Assembly (NCBI GenBank): GCA_015680685.1
Contig: MNCI01006555.1
Coordinates: forward strand, 874,215 to 938,214
DNA: 64,000 nt
From: Gnetum montanum
Taxonomy: Eukaryota; Streptophyta; Gnetopsida; Gnetales; Gnetaceae
Direction of reading: 5' to 3'
Shown: piece after piece, positions 1 through 10,925 of the stretch
How positions within the stretch are numbered: position 1 is the first letter of the stretch
How the letters are laid out: every line of letters starts with the position of its first letter
The notes under the pieces: model-generated
Seen by the model: only the letters and a program-made list of their open reading frames with translations
What the model was told of the DNA's origin: nothing
The model's database searches: none
Made by a program: the position numbers and the translations under genes

Positions 1-126
1 GTGGGGGCGGCCCCAATAGCACTACTGATGAGCTAGCCCGCCACCGTTACCATGTCGCATATGCGAGCTGCCACTGTAGTTCCACAACCATCCACAACAT
101 TGCCGAGTCTGGACCAAGCGTTTTAG

Positions 127-1332
127 CTCATCCAGACCCTCACTAAGGAAATAAAATGCCTCAAAGCTGTTGGATTTGACATGGTACAAGTCATGGAATT
201 TTATCACGACGATCCCATCAACCCTGCAATCCCTGCTTTAACGTTACCCCCTGGGATGTCTCTCTTTAACTTCACGAAGTACGATGGGGAGGGAGATCCC
301 AACATGCATCTTGTCACCTTCAGGTTCGAGTCTTTACTATTGCAATAGTGGCCGCATACGATCATTCATGTTTTCGCCATGTCCCTAGCTAGGAAAGCCC
401 TAGATTGGTACCGCGCGTTTCCATGCTTATCCATTTCAACTTTGGAAGAGCTCCTGACCCAGTTCGTGACATGCTTCAAGTACAACTTGAAGCTAGAGAC
501 CACGCTGGATCAGTTGATGAGCATGAAACAAGATGTGCTAGAACCAGTCCAAAAATTCATTCAACATTGGAGTGCAACCCTTAATGAAATCTGCAAGCCC
601 ATTGCGGAGGCTCACTTACTGGCCATCTTTAAGGATGCAGTAAACAACTTTATCAAGTCCAAACTGTACTATCTCACTCCTCATTCTCTCAATCAAGCTT
701 TCGCTCAAACTAAGAGCATATAGGACACAGCTAAGGCAAGCAAAGACCTGGCCTATGTCGCTTACAAAAGCACCTTTGCAAAGAAGGAAAAAGATAAGGC
801 CCCAACAACCACAGTGGCCATTGTGGCAACTGAGGCCAAGCCCAAGCCTAACAGTAGCAGTAGCAAGAATAACAAGAAACCAGCCATACCTGCGGCTAAC
901 CCTACGCCCAAACTGGATCAAGCACAGCAACCTGCTGTGCCTATGCCTGAGACATCTGCATACACCAAACGCAACTTTGAGCGCAAAGATCACTCGAAAT
1001 ACACCCTGCTACCTCTCAAACCTTTAGAACTCTTGAAGAAACTATTGGTAGTAGGGTACATCCAACACAAGAAGATGTCAGAAGAAGTAAACGCAAGACA
1101 TCAACGGTACTGCGAGCTCCTTAGCAATCCCTCTTTGGCCTTGCCCAATGAGCCTCTAGTCCCTACGGGTTTCAGGCTAGATAGGTTTTGTGACTACCAC
1201 CAACTATGTGGTCACACCATGGATTATTATCTGTTGTTGCAAGATGACATTCAAAGGTTAATTGATCTGGGGAAGTTGGTGCTGGAAGCAATCCAATACG
1301 TGATGAAAATCAATCTATGTATGTCTACATAG
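127..1332 (+). pseudogene. gag: gag of Tat element, degenerate
   Basis: One frame runs through most of this stretch, broken by TAG at 346 and 721, each of which reads as a mutated CAG. The N-terminal part has the plant gag pattern KYDGEGDP followed by a helical capsid-like region (ALDWYRAF, then LLTQFVTCFKYN and SMKQDVLEPVQKFIQHW). The middle is a Lys/Pro/Ser-rich linker. Near the end is a CCHC-like knuckle, FCDYHQLCGHTMDYYLLLQ, in which the third ligand expected for Tat gag appears as Tyr. Gag would form the particle and bind element RNA. The true start lies upstream, so no start codon is chosen. Confidence 0.8.
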
Positions 1333-2036
1333 ATCCCCTCAACGCCAATAATGCCGGTTACGTCATTAATGCCATTGGTATTGACAATAATCCCAGGCCA
1401 CCCTTCCAGCCATTTGTGATCTGTGTGCCTCAGCATAGTGCACCAGCACCACCAACGGTTGGTCCAAGCTCACAATTGTCCTTCACCCTGAAAGTCCCAC
1501 CACGGACATCCACCTTTGCACCACTTGTCGAGGAGGCCATGCAGTCCCATTAGTTAACACTTCTAGCACCATTCGCCATCAGGGGTCTGACGTCTTCGAC
1601 AACCCCTATCTCACACACTAGAATTAAGAAACCTCATCACCCCACAAGGCAAGAAGCTTACTAGTCAAGTGAGATGTCGAAGGGAAGTACCATCAAGGGT
1701 ATCTCCAAGCCTACGCCTTCACCCCTCGCATCCACACCTTCGTCACCAAAGATGAAGGTTGACATGATTACGCAGCCTGTACCACTTGGCCGATAGGGAT
1801 CTGGACCTAGATCCAAGGCTACCTCTCCTTGGGAGATTCGTCCTTTGGGATGAATCAAAGAGGAAGAAAGTGTCACACAAGCGGGTGGCCAAGTCCTTTT
1901 GGACACCCTCACCCAAGTCAAGCAAGCTCTAAAGCAGGAAAATGCTACACTGAGCTTGTACGACCTACTCATGACATCTGCACCCCATTGAGAAGCTCTA
2001 GTCCACATATTAATAGCGATTCTAGTCAACGAAAAC
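1333..2036 (+). other. Gag-protease linker, decayed coding sequence
   Basis: This stretch joins gag to protease. Short proline- and serine-rich open segments occur in shifting frames (for example 1317-1553 and 1829-2122), with stops between them. No domain is recognised. Its position and composition fit the low-complexity linker usual between gag and protease in Tat elements, now frameshifted. Confidence 0.5.
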
Positions 2037-2757
2037 ATGCCAACAGAAGAGGGAGCAATCCACTCAGTAATGCTTCCCTTTGTACCTGCAAAGCCTGCAC
2101 CATCCCAATTAACTTTCCGTAATGACGCCATTAGGGAAGATCTCGAAGGGGGTCAAGTGACTACAACACCTCTCTTCATCACAATTCGGGTCGGCCAACA
2201 TCGGATCCGAAGGGTACACATTGATGATGGGGCTGCCACAAACGTCATTTCCTTCCCCATTGTGGATAAGTTGGGATTGGTCGACCAGATCAAACCAACG
2301 ATGACATCGTATCTAAGGTCCTTTAATGGGGCATGCGTCCTGGTGAAAGGCATAGTGCACGTGAACTTCATAGCAGAGGACCAGTTCCCCATAGACGCAA
2401 CGTTCATCATAGTTGAAGAAATGCCTGGGTTTAACCTGATCTTGGGAAGATCATGGTTAGCACAACTTAGGGCTGTCTCCTCATCTATACACTAGGAAAT
2501 CCACTTACCATATGCAGGTAGGGAGGTGGTGATCCGTGGTGACGAAGTGGCAATGCAAGCAATCAACAACGTAAACATGGAATAGGGCTCAGAGGTTACA
2601 ACCTCTAAGAATGAAGCGCTTGTTCATGCACACATTAATCATTCAACAGAAGGATCAGCTCAAAGAGTTGACTCCCAAATAAAAAATGCATGGGTCAAGT
2701 TGCCCTTCCAAGAGGAGGAAAACGATGTGAACAAGTGCCCTAGAGAAACACGTTAGC
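2037..2757 (+). pseudogene. pro: Retropepsin-like aspartic protease of Tat element
   Basis: The open part (2037-2495) contains the active-site pattern IDDGAATNVIS, the plant Ty3 equivalent of D-S/T-G-A, followed about 85 residues later by FNLILGRSWL, the family's hydrophobic-G-R-x-W/F-L flap/C-terminal motif. The protease would cleave the Gag-Pol polyprotein. After a stop near 2,495, coding-like sequence continues to about 2,757 and then gives way to repeats. RT does not follow directly: it resumes only near 8,700, so protease and RT are separated by almost 6 kb. Ogre elements of this lineage are known to have an intron between protease and RT. Confidence 0.82.
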
Positions 2758-2909
2758 CTTATGTTCTAATCAACCCACGACGGGTCAGGAAGTAGCTACG
2801 CATAGCGTAGCAACCCTACTATTTCCTACCAAGTTTCCATCCCTTGTACATTCATCATTTCCTCGCCTTGGTAGTATGCCATCCTTCTAGCATGCTACGC
2901 TAACAGCCC
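2758..2909 (+). other. Transition from protease region to repeats
   Basis: No domain is recognised. The stretch contains a short palindrome-like string, GCTACGCATAGCGTAGCAAC, near 2,799-2,818. TAGC/GCTA strings of this kind recur in this element's interval and LTR. Confidence 0.4.
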
Positions 2910-3153
2910 GAAATGGCCTAAAACTATCATCATCGTTGTTTGCTTCATTAACATATTATCTATTTTGGAAAATGGCCTGGAATGGCCTAAAACTAGCATT
3001 GTTGCTTTTTTTTTCACTTTACCCTTTTAGCATGTTAGGCAATGAATTGAAATGGCACAAAACTAGCACCGCTGCTTTTCGCTTTGACACGTTGCATAAT
3101 GGCCTGAAATGGCCAAAAAACTAGCAATGGCCCGAGATGGCCTAAAACTAGCA
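2910..3153 (+). repeat. ~70-bp tandem repeat, five copies of a TGGCCTAAAACTAGCA core
   Basis: The core GAAATGGCCTAAAACTAGCA or a close variant starts at 2910, 2979, 3049, 3106 and 3134. The first steps are 69 and 70 bp; later ones shorten to 57 and 28. Spacers between cores are diverged. The array lies at the protease-side edge of the protease-RT interval. The end of the core (CTAAACTAGCA) is shared with arrays at 8.06-8.49 kb and 12.12-12.42 kb. Confidence 0.85.
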
Positions 3154-3292
3154 TACGAGAGCACGAAAACTTTACATAATACACAAGTTAACATAAAATT
3201 GGTTTCTTTTCTGAAGTCTTCATTTCATTCAAAATTTTCGCCTATTGGTAATGTTTGCAAAATTTTCAAAAAAAAGGGAAGAAAATCCCATG

Positions 3293-3430
3293 CTACGATG
3301 TGGTGTCTCCCTTTGCGTTGCCTGTGCCGCTTGCCTTCGCTTCATCTACTTGTGCATCATCCACCCCTGCATTGCCTTCTGCCAGTTCTTCATTCTCTCC
3401 CTCCACGGGTCTTGCACCCTCATTTGGATC
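3293..3430 (-). pseudogene. Antisense gene, last exon with acidic tail
   Basis: After acceptor GTGATGCAG the frame reads DPNEGARPVEGENEELAEG and continues Glu/Asp/Ala-rich to DTTS and a stop at 3293-3295. An acidic tail of about 45 residues is a plausible natural C-terminus. The ~70-bp repeat array begins about 140 bp beyond the stop. Confidence 0.42.
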
Positions 3431-3539
3431 CTGCATCACATGAAGGAAGTAGTTAGCTAGGGCAATAACCGCAACAAACACAAGCTATAACATAGCACAG
3501 GAATCTACCCATTAAAGCAACTAACTTGAGAGGAGCCTG

Positions 3540-4340
3540 CATTGGTTTTGAAGAGGTATTTGGTCTAGATCAAGCCTGAGGCAATGGCAAATCTCCTCTG
3601 TCATAATGTTCATCCAACAACTGTCGCTAGGTTCAGCATTCGCAGGGGCAACTTTCTCCCTTTCCGTGGTCATCCATTCCAAAGGTTCCAGGGAAAGGGA
3701 GGCGGTTGTGGTCTCTCTTGTAGGAAGATCAACCCTCAAGTCAGGAGATTTCGTGACCTTCACCAGCTCTTTGAACTTAGTGTAGGCCTAAGAAGCGCCG
3801 ATGGCATTACAAATGCTTCATATGTGAATGCCTCCACAGTAGCGTCTTTGTACAGTCTTTAATGGGTATCGTTCTCTAGCTTGTATGCATGTTTGTGGTT
3901 TCTCTGGATTCACCCCCATTTGAAGACTTTGGCATTGATATCTTTCATATCTTGACACTTCTGGACTAGCAAGTCCATCTACATTTGTTGTTCCACTATC
4001 TCGTGGGTGGACTCAATGTTCTGGTGAATGAAAATCCAAAACTTGGCGTAGTCATCTATAGCCCTCTTACAATTGACAAGGTCAAGGTTACGGTTTATGA
4101 GGAAGTTGACCTTCAACTTGAGATTCTCCACCTCGGCGGTTAGCTCAGCCTCTCTTTGCTTAGCTCTATGGATCCGTTTCCACATGTCCTCATTGGCATG
4201 CCTACATTTCCACAGAGAGCATGCCAAGTGTAGGATGCACTTGTGAGCCTCGTCGAACACACGACGAGGCACCTGGGTCACATCTGGTGAAAGTGTAGGC
4301 ATAGCGCCAACTTTCATGGGTCGAGCCGAGTTCCATTTGA
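3540..4340 (-). pseudogene. Antisense gene, coiled-coil exon
   Basis: The open core at 3979-4317 reads VFDEAHKCILHLACSLWKC, then AKQREAELTAEVENLKLKVN with leucine/valine heptad spacing, a likely coiled coil, and continues past a TAG into MDLLVQKCQDMKDINAKVF. A possible acceptor CTCTCAG lies near 4,340 and a weaker donor near 3,525-3,540. No enzyme motif is seen. It may be an oligomerisation segment. Confidence 0.4.
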
Positions 4341-4453
4341 GCTGAGAGGTTGCGTCAACATGAAGAGCGTAGTAATCATGTTAACATAGCAAAATCAACA
4401 AACTTGAAAGTTTTTAGCAAAACAACATAAGAACATTTAATGCTGCCACTTAC

Positions 4454-4991
4454 CCGCGCCATGGTCTACCTACTGAAGGTTTCTAATCATGTCGTCAACA
4501 AGTTCTTGCATGAACGTAAACTTGTCAAGGACCTCGGCCCACGACTTTGTACGAAGTGGAGGAGGTCCCACACGTCAGCAGTAACACCTATTACACTATT
4601 AAGCATGTCAGCAATGGTCGAAATGGACTATGATGAGGCAAATGTCTCAACAACTCACCAGTGCTCGACTGCGGTATTTCTCCTTGCTGAATCAGGATGA
4701 TTGTGGTAGCCTCAATGGAGGGCCTTGCCAAATCCATGCAAGTCCCTTCCTCATGCGCTGGTGCCTTTCCTTTCAGGAGACCAACATCTTTTTTATTCAA
4801 GGGAGGCACCTCTTCATCGGTAGGAAGAGGCTTCCTAATGATGAGAGCCCTTGCCCTAGAGACAGAAGCTCCCTTATTCTTGATCGAGGCCCTTTCCTCT
4901 GAGACTGGGGCCTCCATGTCTTTATTTGTCATCCCTATCCTAAGGGCCGACACTTCCTCATCATCTTCTTCTTCATCTTATTATTCCTCTA
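4454..4991 (-). pseudogene. Antisense gene, acidic/low-complexity exon
   Basis: Opens after TTTTGCTTAG and closes at CGCGG/GTAAGT. It begins with a run of Asp/Glu codons (DEEEDDEEVSALRIG), then a Lys/Glu/Pro-rich segment with repeated short phrases such as PVSEERASIKNKGASVSRAR. This reads as a disordered linker. No family is recognised. Confidence 0.4.
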
Positions 4992-5124
4992 CTAAGCAAA
5001 AAAGGCATGCTTGCATCAATTCAAAACAAGCTAGTTCAAAATAGGTGCTATGCTACGCCACACCGCCTAATGCAGCATAACATAGAAAACTATAACAAAG
5101 TAAGCATTATACAAAAATGCTTAC

Positions 5125-6163
5125 TAATGGGGGGTTGCGTCCTTTGCAGCTTGAGTCGCAATCTTTGTCCCTCCTCTTCATAAGGGGTTTCCCTGGCTTG
5201 GGGAGGCCTTTTTCTTTGTAACTCCTTGGGCACGGTCTCATCTATGAGACGTTCACCCCGCATCGTGCTACCGGTTATGACTGGGGACATCTCTCCTACG
5301 CTGTCCTAGCCACGAAAGCTGCTAACCACCAGACTTTTAGTCGTCATAGACAATGACTCCCTGACCATTTTCGGGGGATCCTGGGCTCACATGGTCCAGA
5401 GGACCTACTGAATCCATGACTTGGGAATCTGATTGCAATCTTGCATGGACCAGACTTCATCCACCTGGACCACTAGGAACTCTGCGAAGTGCTTTAGACA
5501 GCCTATGTAGAAGGCATAGTGAATGTTAGAGCGGAACTCCTTTTGCTCACAGAGCCCCAAAATCTTAGCCTACAAGCCACCACATAGGAAATTGGTGCAG
5601 TCATAATGGGACCCTTCTTCCATAACCTCCCACATTATCCAGGATTGCCCAAGCCCCAGGACCTTCCCTTGGGAGAGCAGTTGAGGGAATGCATGGGCAC
5701 AAAAAACTAGGTAAAGCCCCATGGCGGGGCCATCCTTCAGCTTTTCCATGGAAAACCCTTTTTGCTCCTTGGTGAGCCTCAACCACTCCTCAATATGCTA
5801 CTTCTGAAGAGTCAACTTCTGCTTGCCCTTTGACACTACGGGGATGCCTGCAGTTGAACAGATCCACAAATAGCTAGTCATTGATTTCAATGACCACCTG
5901 CACATCTTGCACATATGTGTGAAAATGGCTCACCTTCCCAGAAAAGGAGTTGACCAAGGAAAGCATCTTGGTAGTAGAGATGCTCAGATTTAGAGCCATA
6001 AATAGATCCATAAGCCTTGCCTTTCGAACTTTCTCAAGCAAGGAATCCAGGGCCCCTCATTCGAACCAGCTCTAGCTCGTTGCTACTTCGCCGTATTTGA
6101 AGTAGATGTTTGCCCCTTGCCTCTTGGTAGTTACCACCATCACCTGACGAGGCTTCTTCACCC
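5125..6163 (-). pseudogene. Antisense gene, long exon(s) of unidentified protein
   Basis: Bounded by acceptor TTTTGCAG before 6163 and donor TTA/GTAAGC after 5125. It opens with KKPRQVMVVTTKRQGANIYF. A later frame reads LRLTKEQKGFSMEKLKDGPA, then ending LCGGL. Further on are FRSNIHYAFYVGCLKHFAEF and VWSMQDCNQIPKSWIQ. These look like a folded protein with aromatic and Cys residues, but I do not recognise the family. A Gln/Arg/Lys-rich stretch precedes the donor. Frameshifts and several stops break it, and more introns may lie inside. It was chosen as exon because coding character stops sharply at both splice signals. Confidence 0.45.
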
Positions 6164-6634
6164 CTGCAAAATTTTTTACAAAATTCACTTAGCATAGCAC
6201 TGCAGAGAATGCAAAAATTACAAAAACACTTGAGCATGCGACGCCTGCCTTTTGACCCACCAGGTCTATATGGTAATGGGAATAGCGGAAGTTCAACCAA
6301 GACCTCTTCAACCATGACTTGTTTAAAGGGTTCTTTTCACTCTTCATCCAGCCAATCCTTCTCCCTACATTGATTGTAGATAAGGCAGAGCATGCATAGA
6401 GAGGAATGGTATTCTCCCCCGCACTAACCAATTACACTTGCCTATAGGTTCTTGGTAGAAGCAAACTCCCGTAAGGCTAGCTGCACAATAGCCAGCAAAT
6501 CTAGTTGGTTGTGAACCTCATCATCATCAATGTAAAACCTGGTGACAAACATACACCATTAAGCCTCTGGCTAGTATGGTCAGCGTTGCACTACAAAGCA
6601 AAGTAAAGGTGCAAAACCCACCCACTAGCATAAT

Positions 6635-7717
6635 AGATAGTCCCCTATGGGTTCTGAAAGTACATCGCCATGTCACGTGTAAGAAACAACGTGTTGTACT
6701 TGTGATAGCAGTTGAATTCTGGCATGTCCCAGATCTAGGCTAAATGCCTCAACCCTATTGAGAGTTGGCTGGATCCTCCTCCCTACCTACTCATGGTTGC
6801 CTCGTCAGTAAAGTATCTCAGGATGCCCCGATTTATTCATGGCAACATGGCTTCTATTATGTTGGATGCCTCCTTCTCCTTTAAAGAAGACCAAACAATC
6901 ACACTAAAGTGCTTGAGAAGGAATTGCAAGAAGTCTTGTGCCCCTTTTTTGAACCAAAGCGCTTGATCTCCCACATGTATTGGGGGAGGAGGAGCATTGG
7001 CAACAGGTCTGCTCACATGGCACAAGACCCCACAAATGTCCAAAACAATTAGCCGGGATCTTGGTCCCACCCTGCACAACGTAATTAGCAAATATTAGCA
7101 TCACACTTAAATGCAATACATGCAACATAGCCACGCCTAGCAGTCCATGCATATAGCATAGCATAACCCTTTGCCCGCACGTAGTGTAGCAAGAGCGTGG
7201 AAGCCTAGCGTAGCAAGAGCATGCAGATAGCCTAGTGTAGTAGCAAAACAACTAACGACATAGCCTAACAAAACACATGTAACGTTGCCACATTACACCA
7301 TGACCTAGTCCCCTTAAGGATTTTACATTGTAGCATGCTAAGGTCAAGCAACTTAAACTACCCTAGCCCTCGCGGTTGTAACAACCATAGCGGTGGTGGT
7401 TTTGGTGGCCTTGCATGCAATCATGATGCAATGTTTATACATCTGCCACGGTTGAAACAACGACCGCAGTGGTGCAAATGCCAAAATAACGCAACCATAG
7501 AAAACATAGATAGCAGTGAATGGACGCAAACAAATAGGACGCAAAACAAGAATAGAAAATAATAGAAAGTGTGACACGAAAAGGGCAAAGGGGACAGAGT
7601 AACTTACTGGGTTAACGGCGTGTTCTGCCGCACCACAATACATGCTTGTGGCGCACGCCCTAGGGTCTTCTTCACCTCCTAAACCTTTGCAAGCACCAAA
7701 TGGATCTTAGGAGCCAT
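6635..7717 (-). pseudogene. Antisense gene exons 1-2: short leader exon plus FCP1/NIF-like phosphatase domain, inactive
   Basis: Exon 1 (7608-7717) codes 36 codons plus two bases, with one internal TAG. Intron 1 is 7072-7607. Exon 2 then reads SRLIVLDICGVLCHV, the place of the DxDGT/V catalytic loop of FCP1/SCP-type phosphatases; the second Asp is Cys here. About 35 residues on come FKKGAQDFLQFL and HFSVIVWSSLKEKEASNII, matching the family's R-P-x2-x-F-L and VxxWTSxxxxxV segments. After a TGA at 6837 the same frame continues to HKYNTLFLTRDMAMYFQNP, matching the NTLLVDDSPYKAxxNP region, where the Asp pair is TR. Family members dephosphorylate protein Ser/Thr, classically the RNA polymerase II tail. 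With the catalytic Asp lost, this copy should not be active. Confidence 0.62.
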
Positions 7718-7867
7718 TTCCCTACTTGCAGATTTATGTCCTTTGTTGAAGAAATTCGCCTTGCTAATTGATCAAAGTAATTGCTCCGTGCTCCGAAATC
7801 GCCTTATGCTTCGATGAAGGCTTTACGCTCTTACGGTGAAAATGGAAAAATTACCAGGGTTTAACCC

Positions 7868-7877
7868 CTATTTATGG
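7868..7877 (-). promoter_or_regulatory. TATA-like site for the antisense gene
   Basis: On the - strand the sequence reads CATAAATAGG, 151 bases before the ATG at 7717. A GGAGAGAGAGAGGG stretch lies just upstream (plus-strand CTCTCTCTCTCC near 7,910-7,921). TATA box, GA/CT-rich patch and a short 5' leader form a common plant promoter arrangement. It is not part of any LTR. Confidence 0.45.
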
Positions 7878-8060
7878 TTGCAGTGGTAAAATAGGAAAAC
7901 TTGCCACCCTCTCTCTCTCCGATTAATGTGGAGCGCACTGTGTAGCGTAGCATGCTCACCACGACATCATTACACTATTAGCATTAAAGCCTCGACATGC
8001 TTCAATACAACTACTTACCTTCTCGAAATCAAAAAAATAATATTTGCTTTTGATTAAGGA

Positions 8061-8492
8061 GCTAAAAAGACCTTAAATTAGCAATCCTAGCGTAGCTGCA
8101 CCCCTCAGGGTCCGAAAAGACCCTAAATTAGTAGTTTCAGCCGGTTACGTTTGCAGTTCGCAATGCTATTAAACTAACAACGCCACATGCTTACATCAGC
8201 GGTTATCTCACCTTCTTCCACATAGGTACTATCACATTTCCTAGTGGTTTTGTGTCTTCATTTTCACACTAGCAGTTCGATACTTCTCATACCTACAATT
8301 TCTTGTACTATTATGTTGCATATCAAGATCTTGCACATTGCAATATGGTAGTTCGAAATGACACTAAACTAGCAGTTTGGCATCTACATAGCAACAGTCA
8401 CACAGCTTTGCACTTTACATCAGCAATTTTATACCTTTAGCAATTCTACACTCTTGTGCCTTGGCAATCCGCTACAACCTTAAACTAGCAAA
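8061..8492 (+). repeat. Dispersed/tandem TAAACTAGCA-type repeat, RT-side edge
   Basis: Copies include GACCTTAAATTAGCA (8,069-8,083), GACCCTAAATTAGTA (near 8,119), GCTATTAAACTAACA (near 8,164), GACACTAAACTAGCA (near 8,360) and ACCTTAAACTAGCA (near 8,477). Spacing is irregular, about 50-190 bp. The core is shared with the arrays at 2.9-3.15 kb and 12.1-12.4 kb. The array sits between the promoter side of the antisense gene and the start of RT. Confidence 0.7.
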
Positions 8493-8699
8493 CTTTCAAT
8501 CTTTACATTGCCACACTTAGCAAGTTGCATCTCGGCGTTGCTTTGCAGATTTTTGTTCCACACAATCTTTGACATCCCTTAACCAAGCTTTCATCCTATA
8601 ATGGCAGGTCAAGCAAGAGATGGGAACCCATCGTGACCTTTTCATGCCTTTGACATTAGCAAGGCCACAAGGCAAGCTCACGAGATAGTTGAACCCTGA

Positions 8700-9753
8700 C
8701 ATGATCGACTAGGGGTCGACTACGACTAGCATTATAGCAACCTTAGAAGCATCCCCAGATTGGCCCAGGCACCTGGTCCAAGCCCTAGACTTAGAGGTAG
8801 GGGATGTAACCAAAGATCCTCTTGTTGAGACTCCTATGACCACGTCCAAGGGGGAGGTGAAAACATTGAAACTTAGCTCCCTCTTAGACACACAAATGCA
8901 TAAAAATGTAGTCAAAGTTTTACAAGACAACATCGATGTCTTCGCATGGTCATACAGTGACATGCTAGGTCTAGACCCACAGCTGATTCAGCACAACATT
9001 GTCCTAGACCCCCATGTAAAGATAGTTAAGTAGAAAGCTCACAAAGTTAAGCTAGAAATTGCACTAGCTATGAGAGATGAAATCACTAAGCTATACCAAG
9101 CAGGCTTCATCCGCTCAGTCGACTATTCAGAGTGGGTGTCCAACATCATTGTAGTTTTGAAGAAAACGGGAGGGATACAGATCTGTATAGACTTCCGAGA
9201 CTTGAACAAGGCAATGATCAAAGACAACTTCCCACTCCTGAGCATTGATCAACTCATTGACACCACAGCTGGCTATGCTTTGTTATCCTTCATGGATGGT
9301 TTCTCTGGATACAACCAAATCAGCATTAACCCAGAGCACCAATTGTCAACAACCTTCATGACCCCATGGGGGACCTTTTGCTATACCATGATGCCATTTC
9401 GGCTCAAGAATGCTAGAGCAACCTACCAGTGAGCCATGACTTATATTTTCAGTGACTACATCCTAGAAACATTAAACAACTACGTAGATGATATAGCGGT
9501 TAAGTCCAAGGAGGCAGCTGATCACCCACGCAATCTAGGGATAGTCCTCAAATGTTGCCAAATGCATGACCTGCACCTCAATCCTAAGAAGCACATCTTC
9601 AGGGTGAAAACAGGATGCATGTTAGGGTTCGTAGTATCAGAGGCTAGAATACAGGTGGACCCCAACAAAGTCAAAGCCATCGTTAACCTAGTGCCTCCCA
9701 CAACACTTAAAGAGTTACGTGGTTTACAAGGTAGAGTGTAATTTATTTGAAGG
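8700..9753 (+). pseudogene. RT: Reverse transcriptase of Tat element
   Basis: The N-terminal part has FAWSYSDMLGLDPQLIQHNI, then DEITKLYQAGFIRSVDYSEW, CIDFRDLNKA, SFMDGFSGYNQI, a TPWGTFCY segment and the catalytic YVDD at 9,481-9,492, so the active-site Asp pair is kept. It copies element RNA into DNA. Stops at about 9,031 (CAG>TAG), 9,430 (CGA>TGA, giving TYQ-stop-AM for the usual TYQRAM) and 9,739 (CAA>TAA) break it; all are C-to-T changes. Frame is otherwise well kept. Confidence 0.93.
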
Positions 9754-10190
9754 TTTATAGCTAGGTTGATTGACAAGTTACACCCCATGCAACATCTTCT
9801 AAAGAAGGGGGTTGACTTCGAGTGGACAACCCAGTGTCAACAAGCCTTCGACAACTTGAAGAAGGAGCTCTCGCACCTCCCAACGGTGCACCTACCACAA
9901 AGGGACAAGCCTTTCTTCATATACCTTTCCACCTCTAACACTTCCATAGCGGTACTACTATGTCAGAAGTAGGATGACAGTTCTGAGATACCAGTGTACT
10001 ACCTGAGCCATGCACTAGTAGCATACGAGGCGAAGTACAACAAAGTGGAGAGGAACTACCTAGCCCTAGTGTTTACACTAAAGAAGTGGTGGCATTACCT
10101 ATTCCACAACACAACCAACATCATTTGGAAAAGCAACATACTCCAGGCTATCACTTGCAACTATGAAAGTAGTAGGTAGCCCGATGGAAA
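9754..10190 (+). pseudogene. RH: RNase H domain of Tat element
   Basis: Connection domain FEWTTQCQQAFDNLKKEL, then PFFIYLSTSNTSIAVLL, VYYLSHALVAYEAKYNKVER and LALVFTLKKWWHYL match the RT-linked RNase H of plant Ty3 elements. The first catalytic Asp position is not Asp (IYLSTS), as is common for the first RNase H of Tat elements, which rely on the second domain. Stops at 9,970 and 10,177. Confidence 0.85.
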
Positions 10191-10193
10191 GTA

Positions 10194-10740
10194 ATGACCG
10201 CAAAATTTGACCTATGTTATGTAAGTCAATCATCGACAAAGGGTCAAGCCATAGCGACCCAACTCACGGCCTCGCCAGTTGACGACCAGGCAACCATAGA
10301 CCTTGAGTTCCCGAACAAATACGTTAGCAATGTCACCATCATCTCGTCGCATTTCCAAGCCACTTTACACTTCGACAGCGCCTCAACCGCTTGAGGAAGT
10401 AACGCCATCTTCACAATCACGTTCCCCTATGGGGAAGTGCACCCATCCGCTTATCGTTTTGCATTCCCTTATACCAACAACATGGTAGAATATGAGGGGC
10501 TACTTAGAGGCCTCTTAATTGCCCGAGCGCTACGCATACAACACCTAGTAATCCGGGGAGATTCACAACTAGTCATGAATCAAATCACTGAAGTCTACGC
10601 CTACAAGGCTACGCACCTGCAACCCTACTACGACCTAGCAAAAACCCTACTTAAGTAATTTGTGACCACTAATGTGCAACATGTTCCATGCAATGAGAAC
10701 ACCGTAGCAGATGCCCTAGCTACCCTCGTGTTAAACATCC
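10194..10740 (+). pseudogene. aRH: Second (archaeal-type) RNase H of Tat element
   Basis: After the linker FDLCYVSQSSTKGQAIATQL come LHFDSAST (first Asp), FPYTNNMVEYEGLLRGLL (catalytic Glu), LVIRGDSQLVMNQI (second Asp) and NENTVADALATL (last Asp). All four acidic positions are retained although a frameshift near 10,400 and stops interrupt the chain. This extra RNase H is a diagnostic trait of the Tat lineage and removes RNA from the RNA-DNA hybrid. Confidence 0.85.
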
Positions 10741-10925
10741 CATTACATTCCTTAGCAAACTTGCCAACCGCGATCATAGAATGTGCAGAGCCTATCACTT
10801 GGGCAGAATACGTGGCCTCTGTTAGTGCTGTGGATGCCTCGGAGTGGTATGCCAACATTAAATCTTATCTACAACATGGCGAGCCCCCAGGTGGATTGAC
10901 ATCTACCGAGAGAGATGTAATCTAG

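Larger units (their letters stand above)
3293..7717 (-). pseudogene. Multi-exon gene remnant, antisense within the Tat element
   Basis: Read on the - strand, this interval has a TATA-like site, an ATG at 7717, and a chain of open segments bounded by good splice signals: donors at 7607 (CCA/GTAAGT), 5124 (TTA/GTAAGC) and 4453 (CGG/GTAAGT); acceptors before 7071 (TTGTGCAG), 6538 (TCACCAG), 6163 (ATTTTGCAG), 4991 (TGCTTAG) and 3430 (GATGCAG). The first junction keeps frame: exon 1 ends with two bases of a codon and exon 2 opens with the third. One exon resembles the FCP1/NIF phosphatase fold; the rest are unidentified, including a coiled coil and an acidic tail. Stops show it is broken. Tat elements elsewhere are known to carry extra ORFs, some antisense (as in maize Grande). 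I infer a captured gene rather than an element gene. Confidence 0.65.

Noticed and set aside
2910-3153. CRISPR-like array
   Set aside because: Cores are imperfect and spacing is irregular, in a plant retrotransposon; no cas genes and no reason to expect them.
6837-7091. Working FCP1-type phosphatase
   Set aside because: The catalytic DxDGT is DICGV, a later Asp pair is TR, and stops break the frame, so an active enzyme is excluded.
7353-7643. 96-residue hydrophobic ORF on - strand
   Set aside because: It overlaps exon 1 and intron 1 of the antisense gene in another frame and reads into intron sequence.
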